DNA of 64,000 nt, from assembly GCF_003150675.1 (NCBI RefSeq), contig NZ_QGGB01000003.1, positions 310,001 to 374,000 of the forward strand, given 5' to 3'. The notes under the pieces were generated by a model. It did not search any database. It was not told the DNA's origin and was given only the letters and a program-made list of their open reading frames with translations. This stretch comes from Rhodohalobacter mucosus (GTDB lineage: Bacteria > Bacteroidota > Rhodothermia > Balneolales > Balneolaceae). Both the position numbers and the translations under genes were made by a program. Positions 43,603 through 52,407 of this stretch are shown here, piece by piece (positions within the stretch are counted from its first letter, which is position 1; the number at the start of each line of letters is the position of its first letter).

Positions 43603-43722
43603 ATATCAATTTTCGAAGTTCCGGAGAATATTTAACCTGAATTCAGAAGTAATCCAACCGGCACATATTTTCCCTAAAGTTACCGGGTGAGATTTTTAAT
43701 CTTGTCTGATGCCAGTCTCATG

Positions 43723-44298
43723 CTATATAACACCGCTTTCCGTGATCAACAGATCCAGCGGCACGTCAAATCTGTTTACCGGTAACTGTTTGTCATGCAT
43801 TTGAATGTCAAAAAGAAGTCCAATTTTTACAGCATCTGTTTGCTTGAGAAAACGATCATAAAAGCCTTTTCCGTAGCCCAGCCGATTTCTTTCATAATCT
43901 CCGCTAAGCATCGGAACAAGTACCAGGTCCAGCTCTTCAGGTGATGCGGTGCCCTTACCTTTCGGCTCCGGAACACCCCAATCGTTTCTCTTTAAATGGC
44001 CTGTACTGCTGATATGATGATGCGATAGCTGAGTATCACTTTCAATACGCGGAACCACAATATTTTTTCCCAGCTCCAGGGCATTCTCAATCAGTAAATA
44101 CGTGTCAACCTCGTTTCTGTGATTCATTGAAACGTAGGTGTGTATGGTTTTGGAGTCCAAAAAGACGCCGGTGGAAAAAAGATGCCGGTGGATTTCTCTG
44201 CTCTTTGCTTCTGTACTATCAGCATCAAGCGACATTCTGAGCTCTGTGTATTTTTCCCTGAGCTTCTTTTTAATCTTTTTTACGGATTCATCGCTCAT
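43723..44298 (-). CDS. 5-formyltetrahydrofolate cyclo-ligase
   Basis: A 191-residue enzyme that converts 5-formyl-THF to 5,10-methenyl-THF with ATP. Recognised by VVPRIESDTQLSHH, NDWGVPEPKGKG, DLVLVPMLSGDYERNRLGYGKGFYDRFL and, at the end, PLDLLITE. The GYGKGFYD loop is the folate/ATP signature. It overlaps bshC by 4 bases. Confidence 0.93.
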   Translation of the reverse strand: MSDESVKKIKKKLREKYTELRMSLDADSTEAKSREIHRHLFSTGVFLDSKTIHTYVSMNHRNEVDTYLLIENALELGKNIVVPRIESDTQLSHHHISSTGHLKRNDWGVPEPKGKGTASPEELDLVLVPMLSGDYERNRLGYGKGFYDRFLKQTDAVKIGLLFDIQMHDKQLPVNRFDVPLDLLITESGVI

Positions 44299-45917
44299 AA
44301 TTCAATGACAAAGTGGAAATCGGGCTTCTCATCGGACAGCAGCTCAAGTAAATCATCCCAAACACTGATGCCGTATTTATTCATAAAATAGATAAAAAGG
44401 ATCTCTCTTTCCTGGAGGTTGCCCATCGGAAAAAGTGCATTTTTTACCTTTGATATTCGATTCAGCTGCACGCTCTCCTGCTGTTTAACAGAGCGGTACA
44501 TCTTGCCTTTTAATTTATCAAGCTCATTAAAAAAAGCAGCTGATGCCTTTCCGGCACTATTTTCCAGTGTGGGATCGACCTCTCCCACCCGCGGTTTCAT
44601 TTTCTCGGTAAGTTCCTGAACGTCTTCTTTCCACTCGTTGATAATGGACTCTATATCCGGTTTGTCACTTTGGCTGACAAATTCTGACTCAAGATCCTCA
44701 ATACGCTGATTGTACTCTGTCCAGGTAAAAGGAAGGTTTTCCATTGCACGATGAACGGCGTTTTCAATAAGTGTACAGCTGAACCGGGGTATGATTACAG
44801 GCATGGATTGACCAAAAACCCGGTATGTATCTTTCATCTGTGCAAAGTATGAGACCTCTCCCGGCCCTCCAACATAGGCTATGGAAGGAAGCAGATAATC
44901 CTGCAACAGAGGCCGTAAAAAAACATTGGGGGAAAACTGAGCAGGATTCTCTTCCAGCTTCCCGATGAGTTCAGAAGTTGAAACTGCGGGCATGTGCCCT
45001 GAATCATCCCTCCACATACCTTCTGAAAATTCAAGCTTATACCGGGTGCCATCCTCATCTATCCGGAACAGATTGCTTTCCTGAACCATGACCTGGCTAT
45101 GATATCCTGAATCCTCAAGTTTATCGGATGTAGCCTTAAGTGAATGATAGATCTCCTGCCTTTTTTGAATAGCTGCCTGCAGTACAGGCCTGGTGTGATC
45201 CTTGATCCCCTCATGATTGCTGCCGGCAAGTATAAGACCGTGTTTGCCGAACATCTCCATCATCAACTTTCCAAAAGCATTTCCGGCTGTCTGTTTCTGT
45301 GAATACGAGGTATCGATCAGCTCCCATAAAGCGTTGCTGAAATCCGTATCGCCCAGAGTCCCTTTTATAACTTTTTTGAGTTTTTCAAACTCACTGTTGA
45401 GCAAAATATCAGCAGCCCGCTGATCACGGTTCTGTTCAGTTTCCCATTCCAGGTGAAGAGAGGTATCGCCGGAGGGGATCGTAACAGAGGCAATTTCGTC
45501 AAAATCGTGATCTTCATCCCCCATCCAGAAGACGGGCACGAACCGTTTGCCGGAGTCCCGATTTAAGTGAGAGCAGTAGATGATTGCGGTCAGTGTTTTA
45601 TAAACGGTAAATAGCGTGCCGCCCATAAGAACAGGTTGCTGACCGGTTACAACTGCATAGGTGTTTTCGTCTTCCAGGGAATCAATGTTGGATAGTACTG
45701 CCCTGGGAGGATCAAACGGGGAGTTATAGTCATGTAAAAGCTGAACAGTATGAGACCTGGAACCCCGAAAGGTATAGTGGTTTAGAGCTGCTTGAGCAAG
45801 GTTCTCCTGCAGCGGGTCGTGCTCAAAAAAATCGAGTATTTTTTTGTCCCTGTTGAGATAGTCAGAAAATAGAGTGGAAAAGTTGAGTAGTTCAGGAGGG
45901 GTTTTTTTAAAATTCAT
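44295..45917 (-). CDS. bshC: Bacillithiol biosynthesis cysteine-adding enzyme BshC
   Basis: A 540-residue member of the BshC family, believed to ligate cysteine to glucosaminyl malate, the last step of bacillithiol synthesis. Conserved segments seen are VVTGQQPVLMGGTLFTVYKTLTAI, VPVFWMGDEDHDFDEIAS and SIAYVGGPGEVSYFAQMKDTYRVFGQSMPVIIPRFSCTLIE, which form the Rossmann-like catalytic domain. A coiled-coil region follows (about 400-480). It begins directly after the nuclease gene (0 bases) and overlaps the 5-FCL gene. bshA and bshB are not in this window. Confidence 0.95.
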   Translation of the reverse strand: MNFKKTPPELLNFSTLFSDYLNRDKKILDFFEHDPLQENLAQAALNHYTFRGSRSHTVQLLHDYNSPFDPPRAVLSNIDSLEDENTYAVVTGQQPVLMGGTLFTVYKTLTAIIYCSHLNRDSGKRFVPVFWMGDEDHDFDEIASVTIPSGDTSLHLEWETEQNRDQRAADILLNSEFEKLKKVIKGTLGDTDFSNALWELIDTSYSQKQTAGNAFGKLMMEMFGKHGLILAGSNHEGIKDHTRPVLQAAIQKRQEIYHSLKATSDKLEDSGYHSQVMVQESNLFRIDEDGTRYKLEFSEGMWRDDSGHMPAVSTSELIGKLEENPAQFSPNVFLRPLLQDYLLPSIAYVGGPGEVSYFAQMKDTYRVFGQSMPVIIPRFSCTLIENAVHRAMENLPFTWTEYNQRIEDLESEFVSQSDKPDIESIINEWKEDVQELTEKMKPRVGEVDPTLENSAGKASAAFFNELDKLKGKMYRSVKQQESVQLNRISKVKNALFPMGNLQEREILFIYFMNKYGISVWDDLLELLSDEKPDFHFVIEL

Positions 45918-46487
45918 CTACCCCTTCATTTTTTGGATTTGGTCGCGAAGCTTGGCAGCTTTTTCATAGTTTTCGGTTTCAACAGCTGTTTTCAACTCTT
46001 TTTCGAGCGCCTCCAGTTTCGACATCTCTTTCTTGCCTTCGTCTCCTTTCACCTTGCTTTCGGTTTTTTCCAGGGTTTCTTCGGTTTCAATGCCCGCTTC
46101 ATCCAGCACGGTGCTGTTCACAAATATCGGAGCACCGAATCGGATTGCCAGAGCAATGGCATCACTGGGCCGTGCATCCAGTTCAAACGATTCACTGTCT
46201 CTGGAACAGTGAATTTGTGCAAAGAACGTACCTTCGTTTAAATCGTTAATTATGACCTGTTCTACATTCGAATTAAAACTGAGCACCATGTTTTTCAATA
46301 AATCGTGCGTCATCGGCCTTGGCGGTTTAATGCTTTCAAGCTCCAGTGCAATAGCCTGAGCTTCAAAAGTACCAATGATGATCGGCAGCCTGCGATTCCC
46401 TTCCATTTCTGAAAGAATCAGGGCATAAGCTCCTCCACTGCTGGGACTGGTCGACAAACCCAGTATATCCATTCGTATATTCTGCAA
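45918..46487 (-). CDS. Bifunctional nuclease (DUF151) with C-terminal UVR motif
   Basis: A 189-residue DUF151/BFN protein. Residues 1-130 show GGAYALILSEMEGNRRLPIIIGTFEAQAIALEL, DLNEGTFFAQI and ELDARPSDAIALAIRFGAPIFV, standard for the family. A C-terminal UvrB/UvrC motif is at about 157-188 (LEALEKELKTAVETENYEKAAKLRDQI), a common extra in this phylum. It probably acts on nucleic acids in the cytoplasm, though substrate is not known. It is the first gene of the bshC set. Confidence 0.9.
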   Translation of the reverse strand: MQNIRMDILGLSTSPSSGGAYALILSEMEGNRRLPIIIGTFEAQAIALELESIKPPRPMTHDLLKNMVLSFNSNVEQVIINDLNEGTFFAQIHCSRDSESFELDARPSDAIALAIRFGAPIFVNSTVLDEAGIETEETLEKTESKVKGDEGKKEMSKLEALEKELKTAVETENYEKAAKLRDQIQKMKG

Positions 46488-46733
46488 TGATATCTCCGTA
46501 AATTTACATTTCGGCTGTAGCTAAAGTTAACCATTTTCTGCATTCACTTAAACAGTTTCATTGTCTGATTTGAGAAAAGGACGTGATTGCGGCTGAAATC
46601 GTGCACAAAAGCCTATTCCAGAACGGATCACTTAAGTGAGATCGAATCCGCAAGGGAAGTTGGAATTTACCAGAAATAATGTTTTTATAGCGTATATCAG
46701 AAACGTAATTAAATCAGGCTGCTGCCAGTTCAA

Positions 46734-46961
46734 TTGAAAGCAAGTATTAAAGAAACCAGAAACCCGAAAACAGGAAAACCTGTAACGGTTATTACAGGTA
46801 TTACTCATAATCCGCAGGTTATTGAAAAGCTTACCAGGAAGCTGAAAGGCGCTTGTGGTGCGGGAGGCCATATTGAAGGTAAAACCATCATAATTCAGGG
46901 TTCACACACTGACAAAATCAGCGACATGCTTGCAAAAGATGGGTATTCCGTATCTTCCTGA
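46734..46961 (+). CDS. SUI1/YciH-family translation factor, minimal form
   Basis: A 75-residue SUI1-domain (eIF1-like) protein. GKPVTVITGI, LTRKLKGACGAGGHIEGKTIIIQGSHTDKI and MLAKDGYSV match YciH from the SUI1 core to the end. Typical bacterial YciH proteins are around 105-110 residues; here the first 30 are missing. The start is a TTG at 46734: an in-frame TAA at 46710 leaves no room for a full N-terminus with a standard start. It may bind the 30S subunit and influence start codon choice, by analogy with eIF1. It stands alone. Confidence 0.8.
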   Translation: MKASIKETRNPKTGKPVTVITGITHNPQVIEKLTRKLKGACGAGGHIEGKTIIIQGSHTDKISDMLAKDGYSVSS

Positions 46962-47058
46962 TTAATTTACTCTGTTTTTAAGATTAAGAATACCGATATT
47001 CAGTTCGATAAGCTTATTTGATTTCCGTTCAACACCTTAAATCATACTAAACGTCACA

Positions 47059-47433
47059 GTGGCTGATCAACCCAAAAAAATTCTTCTTGTTGAAGATGAT
47101 GGAGTTCAACAGGTTATAATGGAGAGATTCATCAATAAGCTTGGCCATACGGTTTTGGCAACCGTTTCTGAAGGGAAGGCCGCCGTTCAATCTGCCCTTA
47201 AGCTGAAAGGAGTTGACTTAATAATCATGGATATCCGTCTCAGCGATGATGTGGACGGTATTGAGGCAATGAAGCAAATTCGCCAGAAGTCGGATGTGAA
47301 GGTAATTTATGTTACCGGAAACACGGAAGCGGCTACAAAAGAAAGAGCGTCAGAGACAAAATTTGAAGACTATATCGAGAAACCGGTTACGCCGGAAAAG
47401 CTTAAAGGTGCTATTCAGAAAGCTTTCAGTTAG
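47059..47433 (+). CDS. Single-domain response regulator (CheY-like)
   Basis: A 124-residue receiver domain with no output domain. The acidic pair is Asp13/Asp14, the phosphorylated Asp58 lies in LIIMDIRL, the switch threonine in VIYVTGN and the lysine in YIEKPVTP. The start is GTG at 47059, since an in-frame TAA lies just upstream at 47038. No histidine kinase is nearby. It probably takes phosphate from a remote kinase. It is followed 78 bases later by the patatin-Omp85 gene. Confidence 0.9.
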   Translation: MADQPKKILLVEDDGVQQVIMERFINKLGHTVLATVSEGKAAVQSALKLKGVDLIIMDIRLSDDVDGIEAMKQIRQKSDVKVIYVTGNTEAATKERASETKFEDYIEKPVTPEKLKGAIQKAFS

Positions 47434-47511
47434 CACGCATACCTGCATCGTTTTCTTCAGAAACGGTCCTGCTTTTACTGTGCGTAATCCGAACAGGTGG
47501 TATGTGTTATT

Positions 47512-49722
47512 ATGATCAGGCCCTTTCTCATCGTACTGAATTTTCTACTCATCTTATCTTTTTCAGAAGCGCCTGAATCGTATGCTCTGTCTCAGGCACA
47601 AAGCAAAAGTTCTGTTACAAATAAACCGGACTCGCTTCGGGTGGGACTTGTACTGAGCGGAGGCGGCGCCAAGGGTGTTGCACACATTGGTGTGCTGAAA
47701 GCGATTGAAGAATCCGGTTTGCGCATCGACTACATTACGGGCACCAGCATGGGAAGCCTGGTTGGCGGATTGTATGCCATTGGCTATAACAGCGACCAGC
47801 TTATTGAACTTGCCAAAGAGAATAATTTTGTAGAGTTGTTTACAGAGAATCCGGAACGCAGGTATATCTCAAATTACGAGAAAGGATTCGATGAGAGGAC
47901 CATTGTTTCTTTTCCGATCAGTGAGAAAGGTATTGACCTGCCGGCAGGAATTATTACGGGCCAGAATATCTATACGTATTTGTCAAATCTTGCCTGGATG
48001 GCTCACTCTACGGATGACTTCGACGAGTTTCCTATCCCCTACGCTGCAATTGCCACGGACATAGAAACCGGTGAGGCGGTAGTTTTTCGTTCGGGGTACC
48101 TTCCTGATGCAATCCGTGCCAGCATTTCAATACCCTCTGCCATGGTGCCGCACGAAATAAACGGGAAACTGTACGTTGATGGCGGCCTTGCAAGAAATAT
48201 TCCTGTTGAAGACGCTATCCGTATGGGGGCTAATTATATAATCGCAGTTGATGTGTCCACTCCCCTGGTACCGCAGGACAGTCTTCAAACTCTTACAGAG
48301 ATCATGAATCAGGCTGTAATGTACCGGATCAATGAAAGGGGGAAACAACAGAAAAAAATGGCAGATCTGGTAATCGAGGTCAGTGAATTGAATAAATATG
48401 ATATTACAGACTTTGATTTGATGGAAAGATTCCTGGACATCGGGCTGGAGGCAGGCCGAAGATTTATGCCAGAATTCAGGGAATTAGCCAATCGACAGCA
48501 GGGTGTTGCACCTGAAAGGCCGGGTATGGAACCGCCTGTTCCCTTGCCGATCAGCAACATTATCATTGAAGGGAATTCGCTTTTTGATGACGAATTCATA
48601 CTTCGAAAACTTGAGTTTGAACCCGGAAACCGATTAACTCCGGATGATATTGAAGCCCGTATCTCAAAGCTCTACAGTTCCAGCTACATAGATCAGGTAA
48701 CATACAGAATCAAGCCTGATACACTGTATCAGTATAACCTTCAGGTTAAGATCCATGAGAGTAAACGCAATAACTTCAATGTGGGCTTGCGCTATGAATC
48801 AAACACACAGGCCTCCATTTTACTGGAGTCAAGTTTTCAGGACCTGCTTCATCCTGGTTCTATTAACAGATTAGAAACAAGATTGGGCGACAGAATCAGT
48901 ATTGGTACGGACTATATCTATTATGGTGCTCTCGGCTCCAGATTGGCAGCATTAACATCGGTTTGGTTTAATTCCGAGCTGGTAGAGTGGTACAGTGATT
49001 TCGACCGTGTGTCCAGTTTTAAGAGCAGAACACTGAAAGCCGAGATATCGGCCGGAAATTATTTCAGTACCCAGAATCTGTTTACTGTAGGCATCAGAAA
49101 AGAGTTTGATTATCAGGATAATGAAATCAATCCTGCTGACATTGAACCGGTTTCGAAAGGACATCATGGAATTTTTGCCAAATACAGATATGACAGCCAT
49201 AACCGGAAAGCATATCCGTCTAATGGTCAGAAGCTGGTAGCTGAAGGATATCACAGCAATACGGCATTTATGAGCCCCCTTCTTTTTACCTCTGTAGCAG
49301 GTTTATGGGAAGGATTTATCCCTCTATCGGAGAATCTCTCTTTCAGGCACGCTCTATACGGAGGATATACCTACGGCGATGATCTCCCCTGGAATTACTG
49401 GCATACGGTTAACAGATATTCAGATACCTTCGGTTATGTCCGTATTGGCGGATTTGACACGTTTCAGGTTGCCAGCAGAAATCTGCAGCTTGCATCATTT
49501 GGACTGCAGGCAGAACCCGTTTATCATCGATTTGTTGGCGTGGATGTGTACACGGGGCGATTTTCAGACCAATGGGAACTATCACTTAACCGGTCTGATT
49601 TTGAATATGGCATATCACTTTCTGTGGGTGCATTAACTATTCTGGGCCCAATAAAAGCCATACTATCAACCAGTACCATTGATTCATTCCAGGCAGAAAT
49701 TCAAATCGGATACCAGTTTTGA
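47512..49722 (+). CDS. Patatin-like phospholipase with POTRA and Omp85-type barrel (PlpD-like, type Vd)
   Basis: A 736-residue protein from the ATG at 47512 (the frame opens at a GTG 15 bases upstream). Signal peptide FLIVLNFLLILSFSEA. The PNPLA domain (about 43-310) carries the oxyanion loop GGGAKG at 50-55, the nucleophile Ser79 in GTSMG and the Asp of DGG near residue 223. A POTRA domain (about 340-420: NIIIEGNSLFDDEFILRKLEF) and a 16-strand-type barrel (about 425-736) ending GYQF follow. It is expected in the outer membrane with the lipase moved to the surface or periplasm. It is followed by a TPR gene that overlaps its stop. Confidence 0.9.
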   Translation: MIRPFLIVLNFLLILSFSEAPESYALSQAQSKSSVTNKPDSLRVGLVLSGGGAKGVAHIGVLKAIEESGLRIDYITGTSMGSLVGGLYAIGYNSDQLIELAKENNFVELFTENPERRYISNYEKGFDERTIVSFPISEKGIDLPAGIITGQNIYTYLSNLAWMAHSTDDFDEFPIPYAAIATDIETGEAVVFRSGYLPDAIRASISIPSAMVPHEINGKLYVDGGLARNIPVEDAIRMGANYIIAVDVSTPLVPQDSLQTLTEIMNQAVMYRINERGKQQKKMADLVIEVSELNKYDITDFDLMERFLDIGLEAGRRFMPEFRELANRQQGVAPERPGMEPPVPLPISNIIIEGNSLFDDEFILRKLEFEPGNRLTPDDIEARISKLYSSSYIDQVTYRIKPDTLYQYNLQVKIHESKRNNFNVGLRYESNTQASILLESSFQDLLHPGSINRLETRLGDRISIGTDYIYYGALGSRLAALTSVWFNSELVEWYSDFDRVSSFKSRTLKAEISAGNYFSTQNLFTVGIRKEFDYQDNEINPADIEPVSKGHHGIFAKYRYDSHNRKAYPSNGQKLVAEGYHSNTAFMSPLLFTSVAGLWEGFIPLSENLSFRHALYGGYTYGDDLPWNYWHTVNRYSDTFGYVRIGGFDTFQVASRNLQLASFGLQAEPVYHRFVGVDVYTGRFSDQWELSLNRSDFEYGISLSVGALTILGPIKAILSTSTIDSFQAEIQIGYQF

Positions 49723-50339
49723 GTACTTTACACAGCGTAGAAAAAGAGCTTCACCATCTGCTGAAAGAAGCAGAATCGAATCCACTTGATCCAAATCTTC
49801 TGAATGAAATAGGAGTTGGATACCTGATTATTGGCCGCAGTGAAGAAGCGATAACCTATTTGTCAAAAGCTGTGGAGCAGAGTGATGAGATACGCTTTCA
49901 GTATAACCTGGCAAATGCCTATTCTGAAAATGATAATCCACAAATGGCAGCCGATTTATATCTTCGGGTTCTCGAAAGGGAACCGGATCATATCCCTTCC
50001 CTGAATAATCTGGCCGACTGTTTTGAGCAGACCGGAAATTTAAAAAGAGCTGCAGAACTTTTTGAGTATCTCACGAAGATCAATGATTCGGATTCTCTGT
50101 CGCACCTGAATCTTGGCAACTTTCTTATGAGGCAGAACCGGCATATCGAAGCGGTAAAATGTTTTCAGACCGCGATTGACAGGGACGATCAATGTACGGA
50201 TGCCTACTATTTGATTAGCTGGGTTCTGATGAAGGCCGGTGTGGAAGATAAAGCACTTGAGTATGCTGAAAGCGGGTTACAAACGGATCCCCATCATGAA
50301 GAACTGAACAGAATGATCAGCAAACTCAGAAACGATTAG
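49719..50339 (+). CDS. TPR-repeat protein
   Basis: A 206-residue protein of four to five tetratricopeptide repeats: e.g. LLNEIGVGYLIIGRSEEAITYLSKAV, FQYNLANAYSENDNPQMAADLYLRVLERE and SLNNLADCFEQTGNLKRAAELFEYL. No signal peptide, so it is a cytoplasmic scaffold. The start is TTG, within the TTTTGA that ends the previous gene. The last 14 bases overlap the convergent small gene at 50326. Function unknown. Confidence 0.8.
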   Translation: MSTLHSVEKELHHLLKEAESNPLDPNLLNEIGVGYLIIGRSEEAITYLSKAVEQSDEIRFQYNLANAYSENDNPQMAADLYLRVLEREPDHIPSLNNLADCFEQTGNLKRAAELFEYLTKINDSDSLSHLNLGNFLMRQNRHIEAVKCFQTAIDRDDQCTDAYYLISWVLMKAGVEDKALEYAESGLQTDPHHEELNRMISKLRND

Positions 50340-50631
50340 CTGAAAGTCGCTTACTGCAGCTTTTTGCTGCATTGAGCCGTGAATTCTCTTTTTCCAGCTC
50401 CATAGCAAAAGCGGCCGCCATTTTTCTGTCGAATAGATCTGAAACCCCCTTTTGAGGAAGCTTCCGCAGAATCCGGGGCATCACATCACTGGCATCCACA
50501 GCACGCCGTAAATCGTTATCAGAACATAATAATTCCTTGAATGAGAGCTCTTCTGCCCCATTCAGGCACTGGTCGGAATAATCAAGGATAAAGCCGGAAA
50601 TGACTTCATCCTCACGCAATGATATATTCAT
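50326..50631 (-). CDS. Candidate anti-sigma factor
   Basis: A 101-residue soluble protein, no membrane segment. The body DEVISGFILDYSDQCLNGAEELSFKELLCSDNDLRRAVD and MPRILRKLPQKGVSDLFDRKMAAAFAMELEKEN resembles the cytoplasmic N-part of Bacteroidota anti-sigma factors, which lead into a transmembrane helix; here there is none. The HxxxCxxC zinc motif is absent. It lies 47 bases after the ECF sigma gene in the same direction, which is the main reason for the call. Its end overlaps the TPR gene by 14 bases. Confidence 0.5.
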   Translation of the reverse strand: MNISLREDEVISGFILDYSDQCLNGAEELSFKELLCSDNDLRRAVDASDVMPRILRKLPQKGVSDLFDRKMAAAFAMELEKENSRLNAAKSCSKRLSANRF

Positions 50632-50678
50632 GGAGTATGAATTTCTGTTGGTATTCAGAAATTCATACTCCGCTATGA

Positions 50679-51287
50679 TTAAAATGTTTCCGAGTTTACA
50701 TAGTCGCCGATCAGGTCCTGAAGCTGCTGGCGTCCCCGATTGATTCTGGACTTGACGGTTCCCATGGCTGTTCCCGTAATTTCTGCGATCTCCTCGTAGG
50801 TAAGCTGCTGAATATCACGAAGAACGATTGCTTCCCTGAAATCATCATTCAGCTCCATGAGTGCTTTTTGAAGCTCATCCATACTGAATTTAAGATGCAG
50901 CTGGTCATCCTGAAGCATTTTTGAGTCGGTAATTTCAAACTCTCTGTCGTCGGGATCGCGCTCATCAGCATGGATTGAAATGAGGCTCATTCGCTGCTTC
51001 TTTTTATACATACTTTTTGCCAGGTTCAGCGCGATGGTGTACATCCATGTCGACAGTTTGGCAATTCTTTCGTATGAGTGCCGGCTGCGATAAACCCTCA
51101 GAAAAGTTTCCTGCACGAGGTCTTCACAATCTTCATGGTTGTGAGTATACCGGTACAAAAAGTTGTGAAGCCTGTCTTTATAGCGGTGCACGATGATGTC
51201 GAATGCCTGAACGACTCCTGCCTGAAGCTGTTCCATTACATCTTCGTCTGACATTTGATGCAGTTTAACAGTAGCTGAAGCTTTCAT
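50679..51287 (-). CDS. ECF-type RNA polymerase sigma factor
   Basis: A 202-residue sigma-70 family factor with region 2 at about 25-95 (LHNFLYRYTHNHEDCEDLVQETFLRVYRS and LSTWMYTIALNLAKSMYKK) and region 4 at about 140-195 (ELNDDFREAIVLRDIQQLTYEEIAEITG then MGTVKSRINRGRQQL). It lacks region 1 and 3, as in ECF factors. A possible anti-sigma protein follows. holA lies 53 bases upstream. What it responds to is unknown. Confidence 0.92.
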   Translation of the reverse strand: MKASATVKLHQMSDEDVMEQLQAGVVQAFDIIVHRYKDRLHNFLYRYTHNHEDCEDLVQETFLRVYRSRHSYERIAKLSTWMYTIALNLAKSMYKKKQRMSLISIHADERDPDDREFEITDSKMLQDDQLHLKFSMDELQKALMELNDDFREAIVLRDIQQLTYEEIAEITGTAMGTVKSRINRGRQQLQDLIGDYVNSETF

Positions 51288-51340
51288 GATGATACCCCGT
51301 AATTCTAAGGTTGCTGTTATCGCAACACCGACGGGTACTC

Positions 51341-52393
51341 TCAGCCGATGATGCGCTTGATCAGCAGGAGAAATATCGAGGAGGTATCTAATGTGCTGTA
51401 GCCTTTCGCCGCACTGTCTGCATCCAGAAGTGCTTCGAAGATACCGGGCATCTCTGCCAGGCTGAACCGGGAAGCTTCACTCCATTGTGCATTAAAGAAG
51501 TAGTTACTCTTCATGCCAAGTTGACTCTGGACTTCATTTTTGGTCAGTCCCTTCTCGGTAAGCCGGCGAATTTGCCAGATGTTGCCAAACACATTGTAAA
51601 AGAACCCCACGGTTTTGATTACTTCTCCCGCGCTGTAGTTATTTTTAAGCAACATCTGTTCCGCAATGCCAAGGGCCTGGTCCAGATTTCGGTTGAGAAC
51701 TGCATTTTTCAGCTCTATGACGCTGTAATCGCGATATGAGCCGGAAGTTTTTTTTATATCGTCTGTTGTGATACGATCTGAAGTGTCTACAAAAGTGCAC
51801 ACTTTATCTATTTCAGTGGACAGAAGGGTCAGGTCCTGCCCTGCCATTTCACTAAGAATACGTGCCGCATCAGGCTCCATCTCTTTACTGTGGGTGTGAC
51901 GGGTCCAGTCGATTACCCATTCGGGAAGTTTGTAAACAGGGAGCACATCAAACTCATATACACCGGTTGACCCGCTCTCTTTAAGTGCCTTACCCAGAGC
52001 TGTTCGCTTATCAGGATATTTTGAATCGATCAGACACAATATGGTTGACGGATTCGGCTGTTCTGCATATGGTGCAAAATCATTGAGGTTACCATCGTCA
52101 GTATTCTCGCCAAGTTTTAAAAAATCCCTGACGATAATTACTCTCTTTTCCGCCATCATGGGAAAACTTCGGGCTATTCCAAGTACCTGAGCAGGAGAAA
52201 CGTCGCTCCCGTATAACAGATCAAAATTAAAATCTTTTTGTTCATCAGGGATAAGTTTTTCAAACTCCTCCTGCAAAAGGTCAATAAAAAAGGTCTCCTC
52301 TCCGTGCAGATAGTAGACAGGCTTTAAACCCTCCCTTTGCCTCAGTTCCCTGAAAAGCTGCTTGAATGTATCTATACTAGTAGGTTTTGCCAA
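51341..52393 (-). CDS. holA: DNA polymerase III subunit delta
   Basis: A 350-residue clamp-loader subunit that opens the beta clamp. The N-terminus has the family's PVYYLHGEETFFIDLLQEEFEK; after that a AAA+ like fold with no working Walker A, VIIVRDF, and the three-helix collar (about 215-350) starting in SVIELKNAVLNRNLDQAL. Such degenerate Walker A is normal for delta. It is cotranscribed with thuA upstream (14 bases) and the ECF sigma gene downstream. Confidence 0.93.
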   Translation of the reverse strand: MAKPTSIDTFKQLFRELRQREGLKPVYYLHGEETFFIDLLQEEFEKLIPDEQKDFNFDLLYGSDVSPAQVLGIARSFPMMAEKRVIIVRDFLKLGENTDDGNLNDFAPYAEQPNPSTILCLIDSKYPDKRTALGKALKESGSTGVYEFDVLPVYKLPEWVIDWTRHTHSKEMEPDAARILSEMAGQDLTLLSTEIDKVCTFVDTSDRITTDDIKKTSGSYRDYSVIELKNAVLNRNLDQALGIAEQMLLKNNYSAGEVIKTVGFFYNVFGNIWQIRRLTEKGLTKNEVQSQLGMKSNYFFNAQWSEASRFSLAEMPGIFEALLDADSAAKGYSTLDTSSIFLLLIKRIIG

Positions 52394-52407
52394 TGAACCG
52401 CTGATTT

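Noticed and set aside
51310-51326. GTTGC-7-GCAAC hairpin between holA and the sigma gene as a terminator
   Set aside because: The stem is only 5 bases and no T-run follows on either strand.
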